Both the position numbers and the translations under genes were made by a program. This document shows, one piece after another, positions 47,939 through 56,661 of a stretch of DNA of 64,000 nucleotides; position 1 is the stretch's first letter; each line of letters begins with the position of its first letter. The notes under the pieces were generated by a model. It ran no database searches. It saw only the letters and a program-made list of their open reading frames with translations, and was not told where the DNA came from. The stretch is taken from positions 267,323-331,322 of the forward strand of contig NZ_BNAH01000001.1 in assembly GCF_014653195.1 (NCBI RefSeq), read 5' to 3'. This stretch comes from Thalassotalea profundi. Its GTDB lineage: Bacteria > Pseudomonadota > Gammaproteobacteria > Enterobacterales > Alteromonadaceae.

Positions 47939-50155
47939 ATGAATGAAGTAATATATTCCAAGGAAGAGCTAGATGACCGTTCTGAAGCCGAGTTGTTGGA
48001 TATTTTAAAGCAGTCTTGGGGTGTGAATGACAACAAAATTGAAGTTTGGGGAGAGTTACCAGCTCTTGGAGACACTACTTTTGGTTTCCTAAGAAATCCT
48101 CATTTAGTTTCAACGGGAGATAGGTTGTATTACCCAGTACAAGGTCTAGAAATAGAGCCTTGTAGTTTTTTTATAGCCCCCCAAGATGCGCAAAAATGTG
48201 GTTCAAAAGAGCATAATAGTTTTGTCCGCTGCGAATTAGAATTATCTCCTGAATCAGAGCGTAGTAAACATAATAACCCATTAAGTTTATGCGTAAAAAG
48301 AGGTACTGGAGAAAGTCTTCGTTCTTTGCCTAAAGAAATACCGTTAGAAATTTTAACAAATCCGAATTCAGATGAAGATTCTTCACAGTTTATCTCAAAA
48401 TCTATATATGACTTTTATCATGAAAAAGCGATGGGAGATTTAGATAAGCTTGTAAAGAAAAAGCAAAGTGAATTTGAGTTAAAAATGGCTCAAAGAGAAA
48501 TAGACGCTATTCAATCCCTTGAAATTATCCAAGATAAAATACAAGAAAATGAAGAAAAGCGTGATGTTGCTATAAAGCTAGTTGAAAAATTAAATAACAA
48601 ACAAATTGAGCTTGATAAAATAGTTAGTAAGCTAACTCAAGATAAAGTAACTAAACAAACTGAAATTCAAACACTGGTCGCCAGCTATACAAGGATAGAA
48701 GCAGAAATGAATAATAAAATAAAGCGATTAAAAGAGTATGTAGCTGATAAAGCATTATTTTTAAAAACGTTTGAATTTATCGATGAAGAAGTGTTGGAGC
48801 TTTTTATACAGGAAAGCCAACCTTCAAGTGATCAAGTCGAAGGGATTTCGTTTAATGATATTTTAAATGGCGACTACCAACAAGCTGTATCATATATCCA
48901 ATCATATTTAGTCAGTCAAGATATTCTATATCCACGTCATATAATTGAAAATTATATAACTTTGTTAAGAACTAAAGATCTTGTCATCCTTGCGGGAGAT
49001 TCCGGCTCTGGAAAAACTAACTTAGTTAAATCTTTTGCTAAGGCTGTTGGTGGAAAATCAATTATTGTTCCTGTAAAGCCTAATTGGACAAGCTCTGAAG
49101 ACTTATTAGGTTATTACAATCCACTTGAAAAAAAATATTTAGCCACACCATTTTTAGAGGCAATGATTGAAGCAGAGCAAAATCCAACAATACCTTATTT
49201 TATATGCTTAGATGAAATGAATCTTGCGAGAGTAGAGTATTATTTTGCTGACTTTTTGTCGCTCCTTGAGACAAGAGATGAGTCTCCTAAAATTACACTT
49301 TATTCTGAAGACGAATCCTCACATGTTCTTTCTGAGCTAAAAGCCGTTGTGGATATTATTCAGTCTACAAAGGAGAAATATAGCAAAGAAGGTGTAATTA
49401 GCTTTATTGAATTACTCAAAGATGAAACATTAAATAATCAGCTTAGATTAGCGTTTGGCTTTAGTGATAAGGATTCGCTTATTAAATATCATAGTGAGAT
49501 AAGACGCATGCTTTCGGGAGTTATGAGTATGCCTTCCTGTATTAAAATGCCTGCCAATCTGCATATCATAGGGGCTATTAATATAGATGAAACGACACAT
49601 TATTTATCACCTAAAATTTTAGACCGTGCGCATATAATGCGGTTTGAATCTCCACTTCTATCAAATTGGGATGAAATATTAACTCAAGTCGAATCATACG
49701 AATTCGAGGATATCTCAAAGCCATTGCTTTTTAATATAGACCAGCTTGGTTATCGAAATAATTATCCTAGGTTTGATAGAGATAACGCGTTTTGTAAACT
49801 CTTTGTAGAGTTAAATAAAGATTACTTCCACAAGCTTGGTGTCGAATTTGGTATGAGGACCATTCGCCAAGGCTTAAATTATTTGGAGCTTTTCCAAGAA
49901 GTAAACGACGACTCAAGTATGGCGATCAATAACTTTATGCTTCATAAAGTGTTGCCAAAATTTACGTTTGATGGAAACAAGCATGTTGGAGAGCAAACCA
50001 AATTAGAATTAGTTGATAGAGTGTTTGTTGAAAGGGTTAAATCGTTATTACCTAATTTTGAAGAGTATAGTGAAGTATTTTCAGCAGTTCACGCCATTGA
50101 AACCGTTGTAAAGAATGCCAAGGCAAATGATGGCGTTGTTAATTTCTGGTCTTGA
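47939..50155 (+). CDS. McrB-like AAA+ ATPase with internal coiled coil
   Basis: A 738-aa protein. The N-terminal ~160 residues are unrecognised; a long coiled coil spans ~165-275 (repeated charged heptads). The AAA+ domain carries Walker A GDSGSGKT at 353-360, Walker B CLDEMNLAR, and a sensor/arginine-finger region reading GAINIDETTHYLSPKILDRA. DEMN is typical of the McrB clade, but the McrB GTP-specificity motif (MNxxDR) is replaced by INIDET. It forms an overlapping pair with the nuclease gene. The coiled coil recalls coiled-coil McrBC systems. It follows brxL by 39 bases in the same direction. Confidence 0.78.
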   Translation: MNEVIYSKEELDDRSEAELLDILKQSWGVNDNKIEVWGELPALGDTTFGFLRNPHLVSTGDRLYYPVQGLEIEPCSFFIAPQDAQKCGSKEHNSFVRCELELSPESERSKHNNPLSLCVKRGTGESLRSLPKEIPLEILTNPNSDEDSSQFISKSIYDFYHEKAMGDLDKLVKKKQSEFELKMAQREIDAIQSLEIIQDKIQENEEKRDVAIKLVEKLNNKQIELDKIVSKLTQDKVTKQTEIQTLVASYTRIEAEMNNKIKRLKEYVADKALFLKTFEFIDEEVLELFIQESQPSSDQVEGISFNDILNGDYQQAVSYIQSYLVSQDILYPRHIIENYITLLRTKDLVILAGDSGSGKTNLVKSFAKAVGGKSIIVPVKPNWTSSEDLLGYYNPLEKKYLATPFLEAMIEAEQNPTIPYFICLDEMNLARVEYYFADFLSLLETRDESPKITLYSEDESSHVLSELKAVVDIIQSTKEKYSKEGVISFIELLKDETLNNQLRLAFGFSDKDSLIKYHSEIRRMLSGVMSMPSCIKMPANLHIIGAINIDETTHYLSPKILDRAHIMRFESPLLSNWDEILTQVESYEFEDISKPLLFNIDQLGYRNNYPRFDRDNAFCKLFVELNKDYFHKLGVEFGMRTIRQGLNYLELFQEVNDDSSMAINNFMLHKVLPKFTFDGNKHVGEQTKLELVDRVFVERVKSLLPNFEEYSEVFSAVHAIETVVKNAKANDGVVNFWS

Positions 50156-52776
50156 ACGTGAAGCCTCAATTTGAAATAAAATACATAGAGCTTAAGTGGT
50201 ATGACAAAAATACTTTAGTTAAAGTAACTGAGTCTTTAAATGCCCTTAGTATGGAGTATGATTCGGTGAATCAATGCTTCACGACAGAAACCACAATCTA
50301 TCCAAAACTTGATGAAATCAAGCGAGGCCAACTCGCTGTTCGTGTTTTAAATGTCGAAGCTGGACAACCATATATTTATTTGCCAAACAATGATAAGAAG
50401 CTTTTAACCCAGATTAAAGATCCAGACACTGGCATTTATTGGTGGATACTTAAAGAAAAGTGGGTAAGCGAGCAAAAACAATGGTTTGGAATTGCGCCGA
50501 ATATTGTTGGAACTTTAAAGTTTTATATAACTAGCCAACGTTGTGAGGTCGAAATCAATGGCTCTGATTTTAGTGTTGAACAATTAGAACAATATCTAAG
50601 GGTTTTCAAAAATGATTTATGGGAACTTATTCTTGATGACAGTAGTGCCGTACAGGCAAATGCAAAGCAAACAAATGGTATAGGTGTTAGTGAAGAAGTA
50701 ATTGAGTGTATCAATAAAATAGTTAATGCAGCTCAAAAAATATTGGAAACACCAAAAGTTGAGCTTCGAGAAATTCAGGCCATAAAGCCAAGAAAATTAG
50801 TGAAACCAGTTAATCGTACTTTTATGGAGATGGTTTCGAAATCTAATCAACGTTTTCTAACCAGTAGAGCGACCCAACCCTCATATAATGTGCCAGAAAA
50901 TAGGTATATTCTTTTCGCTTTGGAACGATGCGGCCGCGTTCTTAAACAAATTGTTATTCTTGCCCAGAATAAATCACAACGATTCTTGGATACAGCTAAT
51001 AAACTAAAAGGGCAACTTGATTCTTTTGACACTAGCGTGAAAGTCAATCGCGATTTAGTGGTAAAAGATTTAGAAAGGGTTAGGGAAAGAGCAAAGCTAG
51101 AATACTGGCAAAAGAAGTTAAATCTCAAGATACAAGACAATGACATTCAGCTAACGACAACAAGGTGTTCACTCGATTTATATTTGCATTTAGAGAATAA
51201 AACACAACAAAAGGATGGTTTTTTTGTTCTGATATGGAATGGTGAGAGCTGGGTAAAGCCAGATAATAAAAGTGGTATTTTAAGTTTAAGGTATCGTTAT
51301 CAGGTACTATTAGAAGTATTAGAACCGGGAGATACTCTGAAATTTAATTGTGATTACAATTATCGCACTAGTGAACGTGCCGTTTTATTTAATTTGGATA
51401 ACGTTCACTCGATTGAATTGATAGACTGTCAATCGATTCAAAAAGCAAAAGAAGCTTTTGAAAAAGAGAAGCTTATAGGTAAAAGTTTGGCGAAAAATGG
51501 CTGGGTAAAACCCTTATCTCATCAAGAAATTGAGGAGCAAAATAGGGAAAAAGCCTCATTACTCAATCGAATCAACTACTACTCACAAAATCAAGAAATA
51601 TCAGAATATATTTACAAACGAATAGAACCAAAATATCGAGAACTAAGAAAATTAATTCAACATATGAAAGGGCATGGAATTATGCCTTCGTCCCATTTCC
51701 CGAATTCAATGACATTCGTCCAAAATATTAATTATCAAGCTGTACATAATGGCTATAAGGTATTGAGAGATATCACTAAACTTACAGATGATGAGCTTTT
51801 ATTAAACCTTGAACAAATAGATGATATGGGGCTGGTAAATATGCCTCTTTTATATGAACGTTGGACTTTAATACAACTCATTCTTGTTCTAAAAGGTTCG
51901 TTTAGGTTTGTTCCACAGAAGGATTGGAAATATAAACTTATTGAAGCAGTAAAGTCTAACAAAACAGATATTAACATAAATTTAATTAATGATGAGGCAA
52001 AAAGGTACATTTCGCTTTGGTATGAAAAATCTTTATCAAATAATAAGCGACCTGATTTTATTCTGGATCTGACGTGGTTTTCCCATAATATCGACGGTTC
52101 TAACGAGCGCCATTTTAAACGCTTTGTATTAGACGCGAAATTTTACGATAAACTAACATTTGATAGAGCGGGAGGAATGCTTTCAAAAATTAATGAGTTA
52201 TTCGACGGTAAAAATTATAGTGAAAATAATTCAAATCCTGTATTTCTTATTCACCCCTGTAATAACCTAATTGAACATCCCATTACTGCACAATCATGGG
52301 GGAAACACAGTTTCCTTGGAGAGCTAAACATTAACGACGATGTTAATCTTTTTTCTCATGATCGGGGTGCTGTTTTTTTAAATCCTATAGAGCGCTCGCT
52401 TTACTCAGACGAATTACAACGCTTATTGGGTATGTTTCTTCAGTATAAGTTAGAGGATGCTAAAACTAGCGATTTGGATAATGACAGCAGTCAAGCAGTC
52501 CCTATTTGCATCAGGTGTGGCTCTAGTGACATCAAAAACTTAAAAAAGACTACTCGCTATCGAAATAGGCATGGTGATTGGGTTGAGCGTACACCTAAGT
52601 CGGTATGGATGCAGTGTTGTGAATGTGAACAACTTCAAATATATAATCACTGCGCTAGCGATAAAAGCAGTACTCGTTTGATAAAGAATGGCCTTTATTG
52701 GAGCTATCATTCAGCAAGAGCGCTCGAGCCATTTAATATGAAGTGTCCTAGCTGTGGTGAATGGGGCGCATGGTAA
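50152..52776 (+). CDS. DUF2357 / McrC-like PD-(D/E)XK nuclease with C-terminal zinc ribbons
   Basis: An 874-aa protein from a TTG that overlaps the preceding stop (CTTGA); a GTG at 50158 is an alternative. The middle has the DUF2357-like YNVPENRYILFALERC. The nuclease core is RPDFILDL (Asp635) ... VLDAK (Asp661, Lys663). Cysteine pairs CIRCG...CCEC and CPSC at the C-terminus suggest two zinc ribbons. By analogy with McrBC, the ATPase powers translocation and this subunit cuts. The last 93 bases are duplicated at 55886-55979. Confidence 0.78.
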   Translation: MNVKPQFEIKYIELKWYDKNTLVKVTESLNALSMEYDSVNQCFTTETTIYPKLDEIKRGQLAVRVLNVEAGQPYIYLPNNDKKLLTQIKDPDTGIYWWILKEKWVSEQKQWFGIAPNIVGTLKFYITSQRCEVEINGSDFSVEQLEQYLRVFKNDLWELILDDSSAVQANAKQTNGIGVSEEVIECINKIVNAAQKILETPKVELREIQAIKPRKLVKPVNRTFMEMVSKSNQRFLTSRATQPSYNVPENRYILFALERCGRVLKQIVILAQNKSQRFLDTANKLKGQLDSFDTSVKVNRDLVVKDLERVRERAKLEYWQKKLNLKIQDNDIQLTTTRCSLDLYLHLENKTQQKDGFFVLIWNGESWVKPDNKSGILSLRYRYQVLLEVLEPGDTLKFNCDYNYRTSERAVLFNLDNVHSIELIDCQSIQKAKEAFEKEKLIGKSLAKNGWVKPLSHQEIEEQNREKASLLNRINYYSQNQEISEYIYKRIEPKYRELRKLIQHMKGHGIMPSSHFPNSMTFVQNINYQAVHNGYKVLRDITKLTDDELLLNLEQIDDMGLVNMPLLYERWTLIQLILVLKGSFRFVPQKDWKYKLIEAVKSNKTDININLINDEAKRYISLWYEKSLSNNKRPDFILDLTWFSHNIDGSNERHFKRFVLDAKFYDKLTFDRAGGMLSKINELFDGKNYSENNSNPVFLIHPCNNLIEHPITAQSWGKHSFLGELNINDDVNLFSHDRGAVFLNPIERSLYSDELQRLLGMFLQYKLEDAKTSDLDNDSSQAVPICIRCGSSDIKNLKKTTRYRNRHGDWVERTPKSVWMQCCECEQLQIYNHCASDKSSTRLIKNGLYWSYHSARALEPFNMKCPSCGEWGAW

Positions 52777-53238
52777 TATTACTTTCTATTTTGAGAATTT
52801 CTTTTGACTATCAATAAATACTCTTCCCATCACATACGGTATTAACTTGATCATATTATTCGCATCATCAATTCCACGGTGATGCGAGCCGGTGTGAGGG
52901 ATTTTCGCAAGCTTTAACGCTCCAGCCATTCCTTGTCTTTTACGCACTTTCTGAGCTTTTGAAAATTGCTTTTTAATGTTTAAATGAAGAGCTGGAATAG
53001 GGTATGGCACATTATGAAAAGCGCAGTCTTGTTCAAATTGGTGTTTATCATACTCTCCCCAGCTACAAAACAGGTAGTTATCCTAATTGCCTAGCCACTT
53101 TTGGAAAGCGCCAATTGCTTCAGGGTAATAAGGTGCATGATCAACATCGTGTTGAGTGATACTTGTTAAGTTCGTACATAAGTCGGTTAGTTTAGGGTGT
53201 CGTTGCGGTTGAATAAACGTGTTGAACTCATCTAGCTT
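52683..53238. repeat. 556-bp direct repeat, left copy
   Basis: Matches 55886-56441 at a constant offset of 3203 with no length change. The first 157 bases are identical, and scattered substitutions follow. It spans the 3' end of the nuclease gene and most of an exonuclease gene. Confidence 0.92.
52786..53238 (-). pseudogene. Truncated 3'-5' exonuclease copy
   Basis: It corresponds to the C-terminal ~150 codons of the intact exonuclease at 55989-56576. It lacks the N-terminal active-site strand because the duplication ends at 53238, and carries a TAC-to-TAG change at 53083-53085. Not functional. Confidence 0.9.
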
Positions 53239-53256
53239 CAACTCTGATTTAAATAG

Positions 53257-54162
53257 CTAAGCTGATTCCAGTTCATAACACTGCTGTTTAAGCCAACGAC
53301 CTAATTTCATAATATCAGGTTGCCTAGCTCGTGTTTCCTTATAGACAAAATAGAATTTATCTCCGGTAATAAGCTCGTGCATAGGTATGCGCACAAGACT
53401 TTGCTGGCGATCCTGATCATCCATCATGTAATTACTAATGAGGGTAATTCCCAAATTATATCGAGCCGCTTCAGCGGCAAGTAAGACATGACTAAATTGA
53501 TTAATTTTGACGTCTTTAGGTAATTCAAATTTACCACTCATACACCAACGTAACCAGTCGTCACCAAGACTTTCATTTGTATCTGAGTATTGTACTGATA
53601 ATAACGGGTGTTGCCATAATGAATCAGGTAGAGGCTTATTTCTTAACTGCTGCCAAAGCTTTTTTCCACACACTGGATAAAGTTTTTCAGTAAACATGAA
53701 TTGATTGACAAAGTTACGTTTCGGTGGATTCATTGTAATAAAACAATCCGTAAATTGGTCATTATAATCAGGTTGATCCCCGACCATATTTAAAGTTATT
53801 TCTATTTCTGGGTGCTGATTTCTAAAATCTTCTAACTTCGGTATCAACCAGTTCACCGCCACAGAGCTATATAAAGCCAAACGAAGATTGCCTGATTCCC
53901 CGTGACGTATCATTTGACTGGCATTTGATAGATTTCCTAATGAGTTAGTCACTTCTTCAAAGTAACGTTCCCCGACCTTAGTCAAGGAAAAAGAACGCCC
54001 CTGTCGGTTAAACAGAGTTTCACCCAAATAGTCTTCGAGTAATCGAACTTGGTGACTAACCGCACTTTGAGTCACATTGAGGTGCTCAGCAGCTTTGGAA
54101 AAGCTATTAAGTCGCGCAACAGCTTCAAAGCATTGCAGGGCACGTAAAGGTGGCAACTTCAT
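53257..54162 (-). CDS. LysR-family transcriptional regulator (GcvA-like)
   Basis: A 301-aa regulator starting MKLPPLRALQCFEAVARLNS. The N-terminal HTH is SKAAEHLNVTQSAVSHQVRLLEDYLG (~22-47); the rest is a periplasmic-binding-like effector domain. The RALQCFEA start is typical of the GcvA-like branch. It is divergent from the EamA transporter gene, which is its most likely target. Part of a cassette lying between the two 556-bp repeats. Confidence 0.88.
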   Translation of the reverse strand: MKLPPLRALQCFEAVARLNSFSKAAEHLNVTQSAVSHQVRLLEDYLGETLFNRQGRSFSLTKVGERYFEEVTNSLGNLSNASQMIRHGESGNLRLALYSSVAVNWLIPKLEDFRNQHPEIEITLNMVGDQPDYNDQFTDCFITMNPPKRNFVNQFMFTEKLYPVCGKKLWQQLRNKPLPDSLWQHPLLSVQYSDTNESLGDDWLRWCMSGKFELPKDVKINQFSHVLLAAEAARYNLGITLISNYMMDDQDRQQSLVRIPMHELITGDKFYFVYKETRARQPDIMKLGRWLKQQCYELESA

Positions 54163-54307
54163 TATAAATTTAGCTCATACTAAAAAAATTTTAAACATTA
54201 TACATCATATAAGGTATGGAATACGCTAATCATATAACCGTTTTACAAACGTAACTCTATTAATTCAGTTCCATTGACATTTTCTAGAATGTAGCAGGAG
54301 TAATGAA

Positions 54308-55162
54308 ATGCCCAAAATAACTGTCGGACTCGCGATGACATTACTTATCATCGGAAATATGATTGGTGTTTTTTCTGATGCTTTGATAAAAACTCTGCCA
54401 GCAGATACTGCCATATACCAATTTGTATTATTTCGTCAATTGACCGCAGTGCTGATTTTACTTCCATTTTGTCTATTCAGTAATAAACAAAGCCTTTTCG
54501 CTGGCCTCAAATGGCACTTTATACGTGGCCACATTTGGTTATTAGGGGCAATATTTATGATATTCGCGCCGTTAGCTACCGTAAATGCTATTTTCTATAC
54601 AGCGCCTTTGCTTATGCTGCCGTTAGCCATGATATTGTTTCAGGAAAAGCTGACTAGCCACTCAATTGCTGCTGCTGTTTTGGGCTTTATCGGCGTACTT
54701 ATCGTGGTTAAACCAACACAAATTAATTGGGCAGCGATTGCCGCCCTTGTCGTCGCATTGACTATGGCTGTAAATAATTTATTGGTTCGTAAATTACCTC
54801 AGCATCATAATGTGTTCCAAACTTTAATGCTCACCAACCTAGTAGGTATCCCAGCCGCACTTGGGTTGGCGTTATGGGAAGGCAAACCTTGGGACTGGAC
54901 TCCAATGTTAACGGCAACAGGCTCAAACACTTTTATCCTAATTTATGCTGGTATATGTGTAATGGTATATAGAGCAATCGAAGCCAGTAAAATTTCCAGT
55001 GCCGAATACACTGGCTTATTAGGTGCTGTAGTTGTAGGGGTGCTGTGGTTCGATGAAATACCGGACCTGAGCTTGGCTATAGGATCTTCTTTAATTATTA
55101 TTCCGCTGATTTGGTTAGCCAAGGTAGAAGCAAAGATAAAGCAAACAAGTAAAATAATATAA
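54308..55162 (+). CDS. EamA/DMT-family transporter
   Basis: A 284-aa protein with about ten hydrophobic helices and the two EamA repeats (first ~10-135, ending ALATVNAIFYTAPLLMLPLA...; second ~150-280). It is a metabolite exporter of unknown substrate. AGGAG lies eight bases upstream. Divergent from the LysR gene. Confidence 0.88.
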   Translation: MPKITVGLAMTLLIIGNMIGVFSDALIKTLPADTAIYQFVLFRQLTAVLILLPFCLFSNKQSLFAGLKWHFIRGHIWLLGAIFMIFAPLATVNAIFYTAPLLMLPLAMILFQEKLTSHSIAAAVLGFIGVLIVVKPTQINWAAIAALVVALTMAVNNLLVRKLPQHHNVFQTLMLTNLVGIPAALGLALWEGKPWDWTPMLTATGSNTFILIYAGICVMVYRAIEASKISSAEYTGLLGAVVVGVLWFDEIPDLSLAIGSSLIIIPLIWLAKVEAKIKQTSKII

Positions 55163-55266
55163 ATGATAAAGTTAATCTAACTTTCCAACGTGACCGCGTT
55201 TGGGAACGAGCGTTTAACAGCACTCCCAAGTGGGATAAATAATAACTAGTTAATTTTTGGAATATT

Positions 55267-55719
55267 ATGACTGAAAATAATTTGATATTTTGTAACTATA
55301 GTAACCCTTATTTAGAAGACTGTCTTAAGCTGTTCGATCAAAACTGTCCGAAATACTTCGCTACAAACGAACGTCAGGATTATATTGCGTTTTTGCAAAA
55401 ACAGCCCAAACAATACAAAATTGGACTTATTCACGGATAGGCCGTGGCTGTCTTTGGGCTGGATATCGATCCTAAAATAAACCGTGCTAGTATCACTTGG
55501 ATTATGACTTCTCCACGGGTGCAGGCTAATGGCATCGGAACGGCAATGATGTCTTACGCTAATAAAATGGCAAAGGACAGTAACATGAAAGTTATAGATA
55601 TCGCCGCCAGTCATCTTTCAGCTCCTTTCTTCGAAAAATTTGGGGCAAAGACAATTAAAGAAATCACTGATGGTTGGGGCCTAGACATGCACAGGGTTGA
55701 TATGGAATTACTACTATAA
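55267..55719 (+). pseudogene. GNAT acetyltransferase interrupted by amber stop
   Basis: The frame from ATG 55267 runs 57 codons to a TAG at 55438-55440. It continues in the same frame (AVAVFGLDIDPK...MTSPRVQANGIGTAMMSYANKMA) to the stop at 55719. The acetyl-CoA motif (Q-A-N-G-I-G-T) and the C-terminal FEKFGAKTIKE are intact. Total length ~150 aa. A restart at GTG 55444 would give a 91-aa C-terminal piece, unlikely to work. Confidence 0.7.
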
Positions 55720-55885
55720 CAATTCAATGACCGCTATTGGCCGATTAACTGACCTAGGTGTGGTGTGAGTTGGCTGTCCGTAGATCGCTCATAGCTGCCT
55801 GTCAGATTAAGTCCCAACCTATTCATAAAAACTGTAAGATCAGATATGAGCTACTACAAAGAATGTTGTACAAAGAATGTACTAC

Positions 55886-55979
55886 AAAGAATGGCCTTTA
55901 TTGGAGCTATCATTCAGCAAGAGCGCTCGAGCCATTTAATATGAAGTGTCCTAGCTGTGGTGAATGGGGCGCATGGTAA
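55886..55979 (+). pseudogene. Orphan 3' end of the DUF2357 nuclease gene
   Basis: Identical to the last 94 bases of 50152-52776 (ends ...CPSCGEWGAW). It is preceded by unrelated sequence, with three tandem copies of TACAAAGAATG at 14-bp spacing (55855-55893) running across the junction. Confidence 0.9.
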
Positions 55980-56441
55980 TATTACTTTCTATTTTGAGAA
56001 TTTCTTTTGACTATCAATAAATACTCTTCCCATCACATACGGCATTAACTTGATCATATTATTCGCATCATCAATTCCACGGTGATGTGAGCCAGAGAAC
56101 GGAATTTTCGCAAGTTTTAACGCTCCGGCCATTCCTTGTCTTTTACGCACTTTCTGAGCTTTTGAAAATTGCTTTTTAATATTCAGGTGTGGCGCTGTAA
56201 TAGGGTATGGTAGACTATGAAAAGCACAGTCTTGTTCAAATTGCTGTTTGTCATACTCTCCCCAGCTGCAAAACAGGTAGTTATCGTAATTGCCTAGCCA
56301 CTTTTGGAAAGTGTTAATTGCTTCTGGGTAATATGGTGCATGATCAACATCGTGTTGAGTGATGGTTGTTAAGTTCGTACAAAAGTCGGTTAGTTTTGGG
56401 TGTCGTTGGGGTTGAATAAACGTGCTGAACTCATCTAGCTT
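55886..56441. repeat. 556-bp direct repeat, right copy
   Basis: Partner of 52683-53238. It includes the orphan nuclease tail and the C-terminal ~150 codons of the intact exonuclease. Confidence 0.92.
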
Positions 56442-56576
56442 GGTAAGTGAGTCGGCACAAATTAAAACAGCACCAATTTCGATCATTTCCATTTCGTTTA
56501 CTGGAAAAGAGTTATCTTTACAACAAGTTGCTTCAACATCAATAATTAAAAAGTATTTAAATTTAGCTAAATCCAT
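55989..56576 (-). CDS. 3'-5' exonuclease (DEDDh, KapD/ERI1-like)
   Basis: A 195-aa protein from the ATG at 56576, behind AAGGGA; ATGs at 56579 and 56603 are alternatives. Exo I is FLIIDVEATC, Exo II SWGEYDKQQF and Exo III SHHRGIDDANN, the layout of KapD/ERI1-type RNA/DNA exonucleases. It is convergent with the nuclease-gene tail. In the ancestral layout it faced the McrBC-like pair directly, suggesting it is an accessory of that module. Confidence 0.85.
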   Translation of the reverse strand: MDLAKFKYFLIIDVEATCCKDNSFPVNEMEMIEIGAVLICADSLTKLDEFSTFIQPQRHPKLTDFCTNLTTITQHDVDHAPYYPEAINTFQKWLGNYDNYLFCSWGEYDKQQFEQDCAFHSLPYPITAPHLNIKKQFSKAQKVRKRQGMAGALKLAKIPFSGSHHRGIDDANNMIKLMPYVMGRVFIDSQKKFSK

Positions 56577-56661
56577 CATTTCCCTTAACTTTGTGTGGCG
56601 CAATTATAGCGTTTAACAAAAATTATATAAATACGGATTGAGTTAAAGGCTTAAATGATTA

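Noticed and set aside
55720..55850. Integron attC-like or insertion-sequence remnant after the GNAT gene
   Set aside because: Some short GC-rich palindromic bits are present, but no recognisable core sites, no transposase and no terminal inverted repeats.
55758..55979. 73-aa plus-strand frame at the right repeat
   Set aside because: Only the last ~30 codons are protein-like, and they are the duplicated tail of the nuclease gene; the upstream part is junction sequence.
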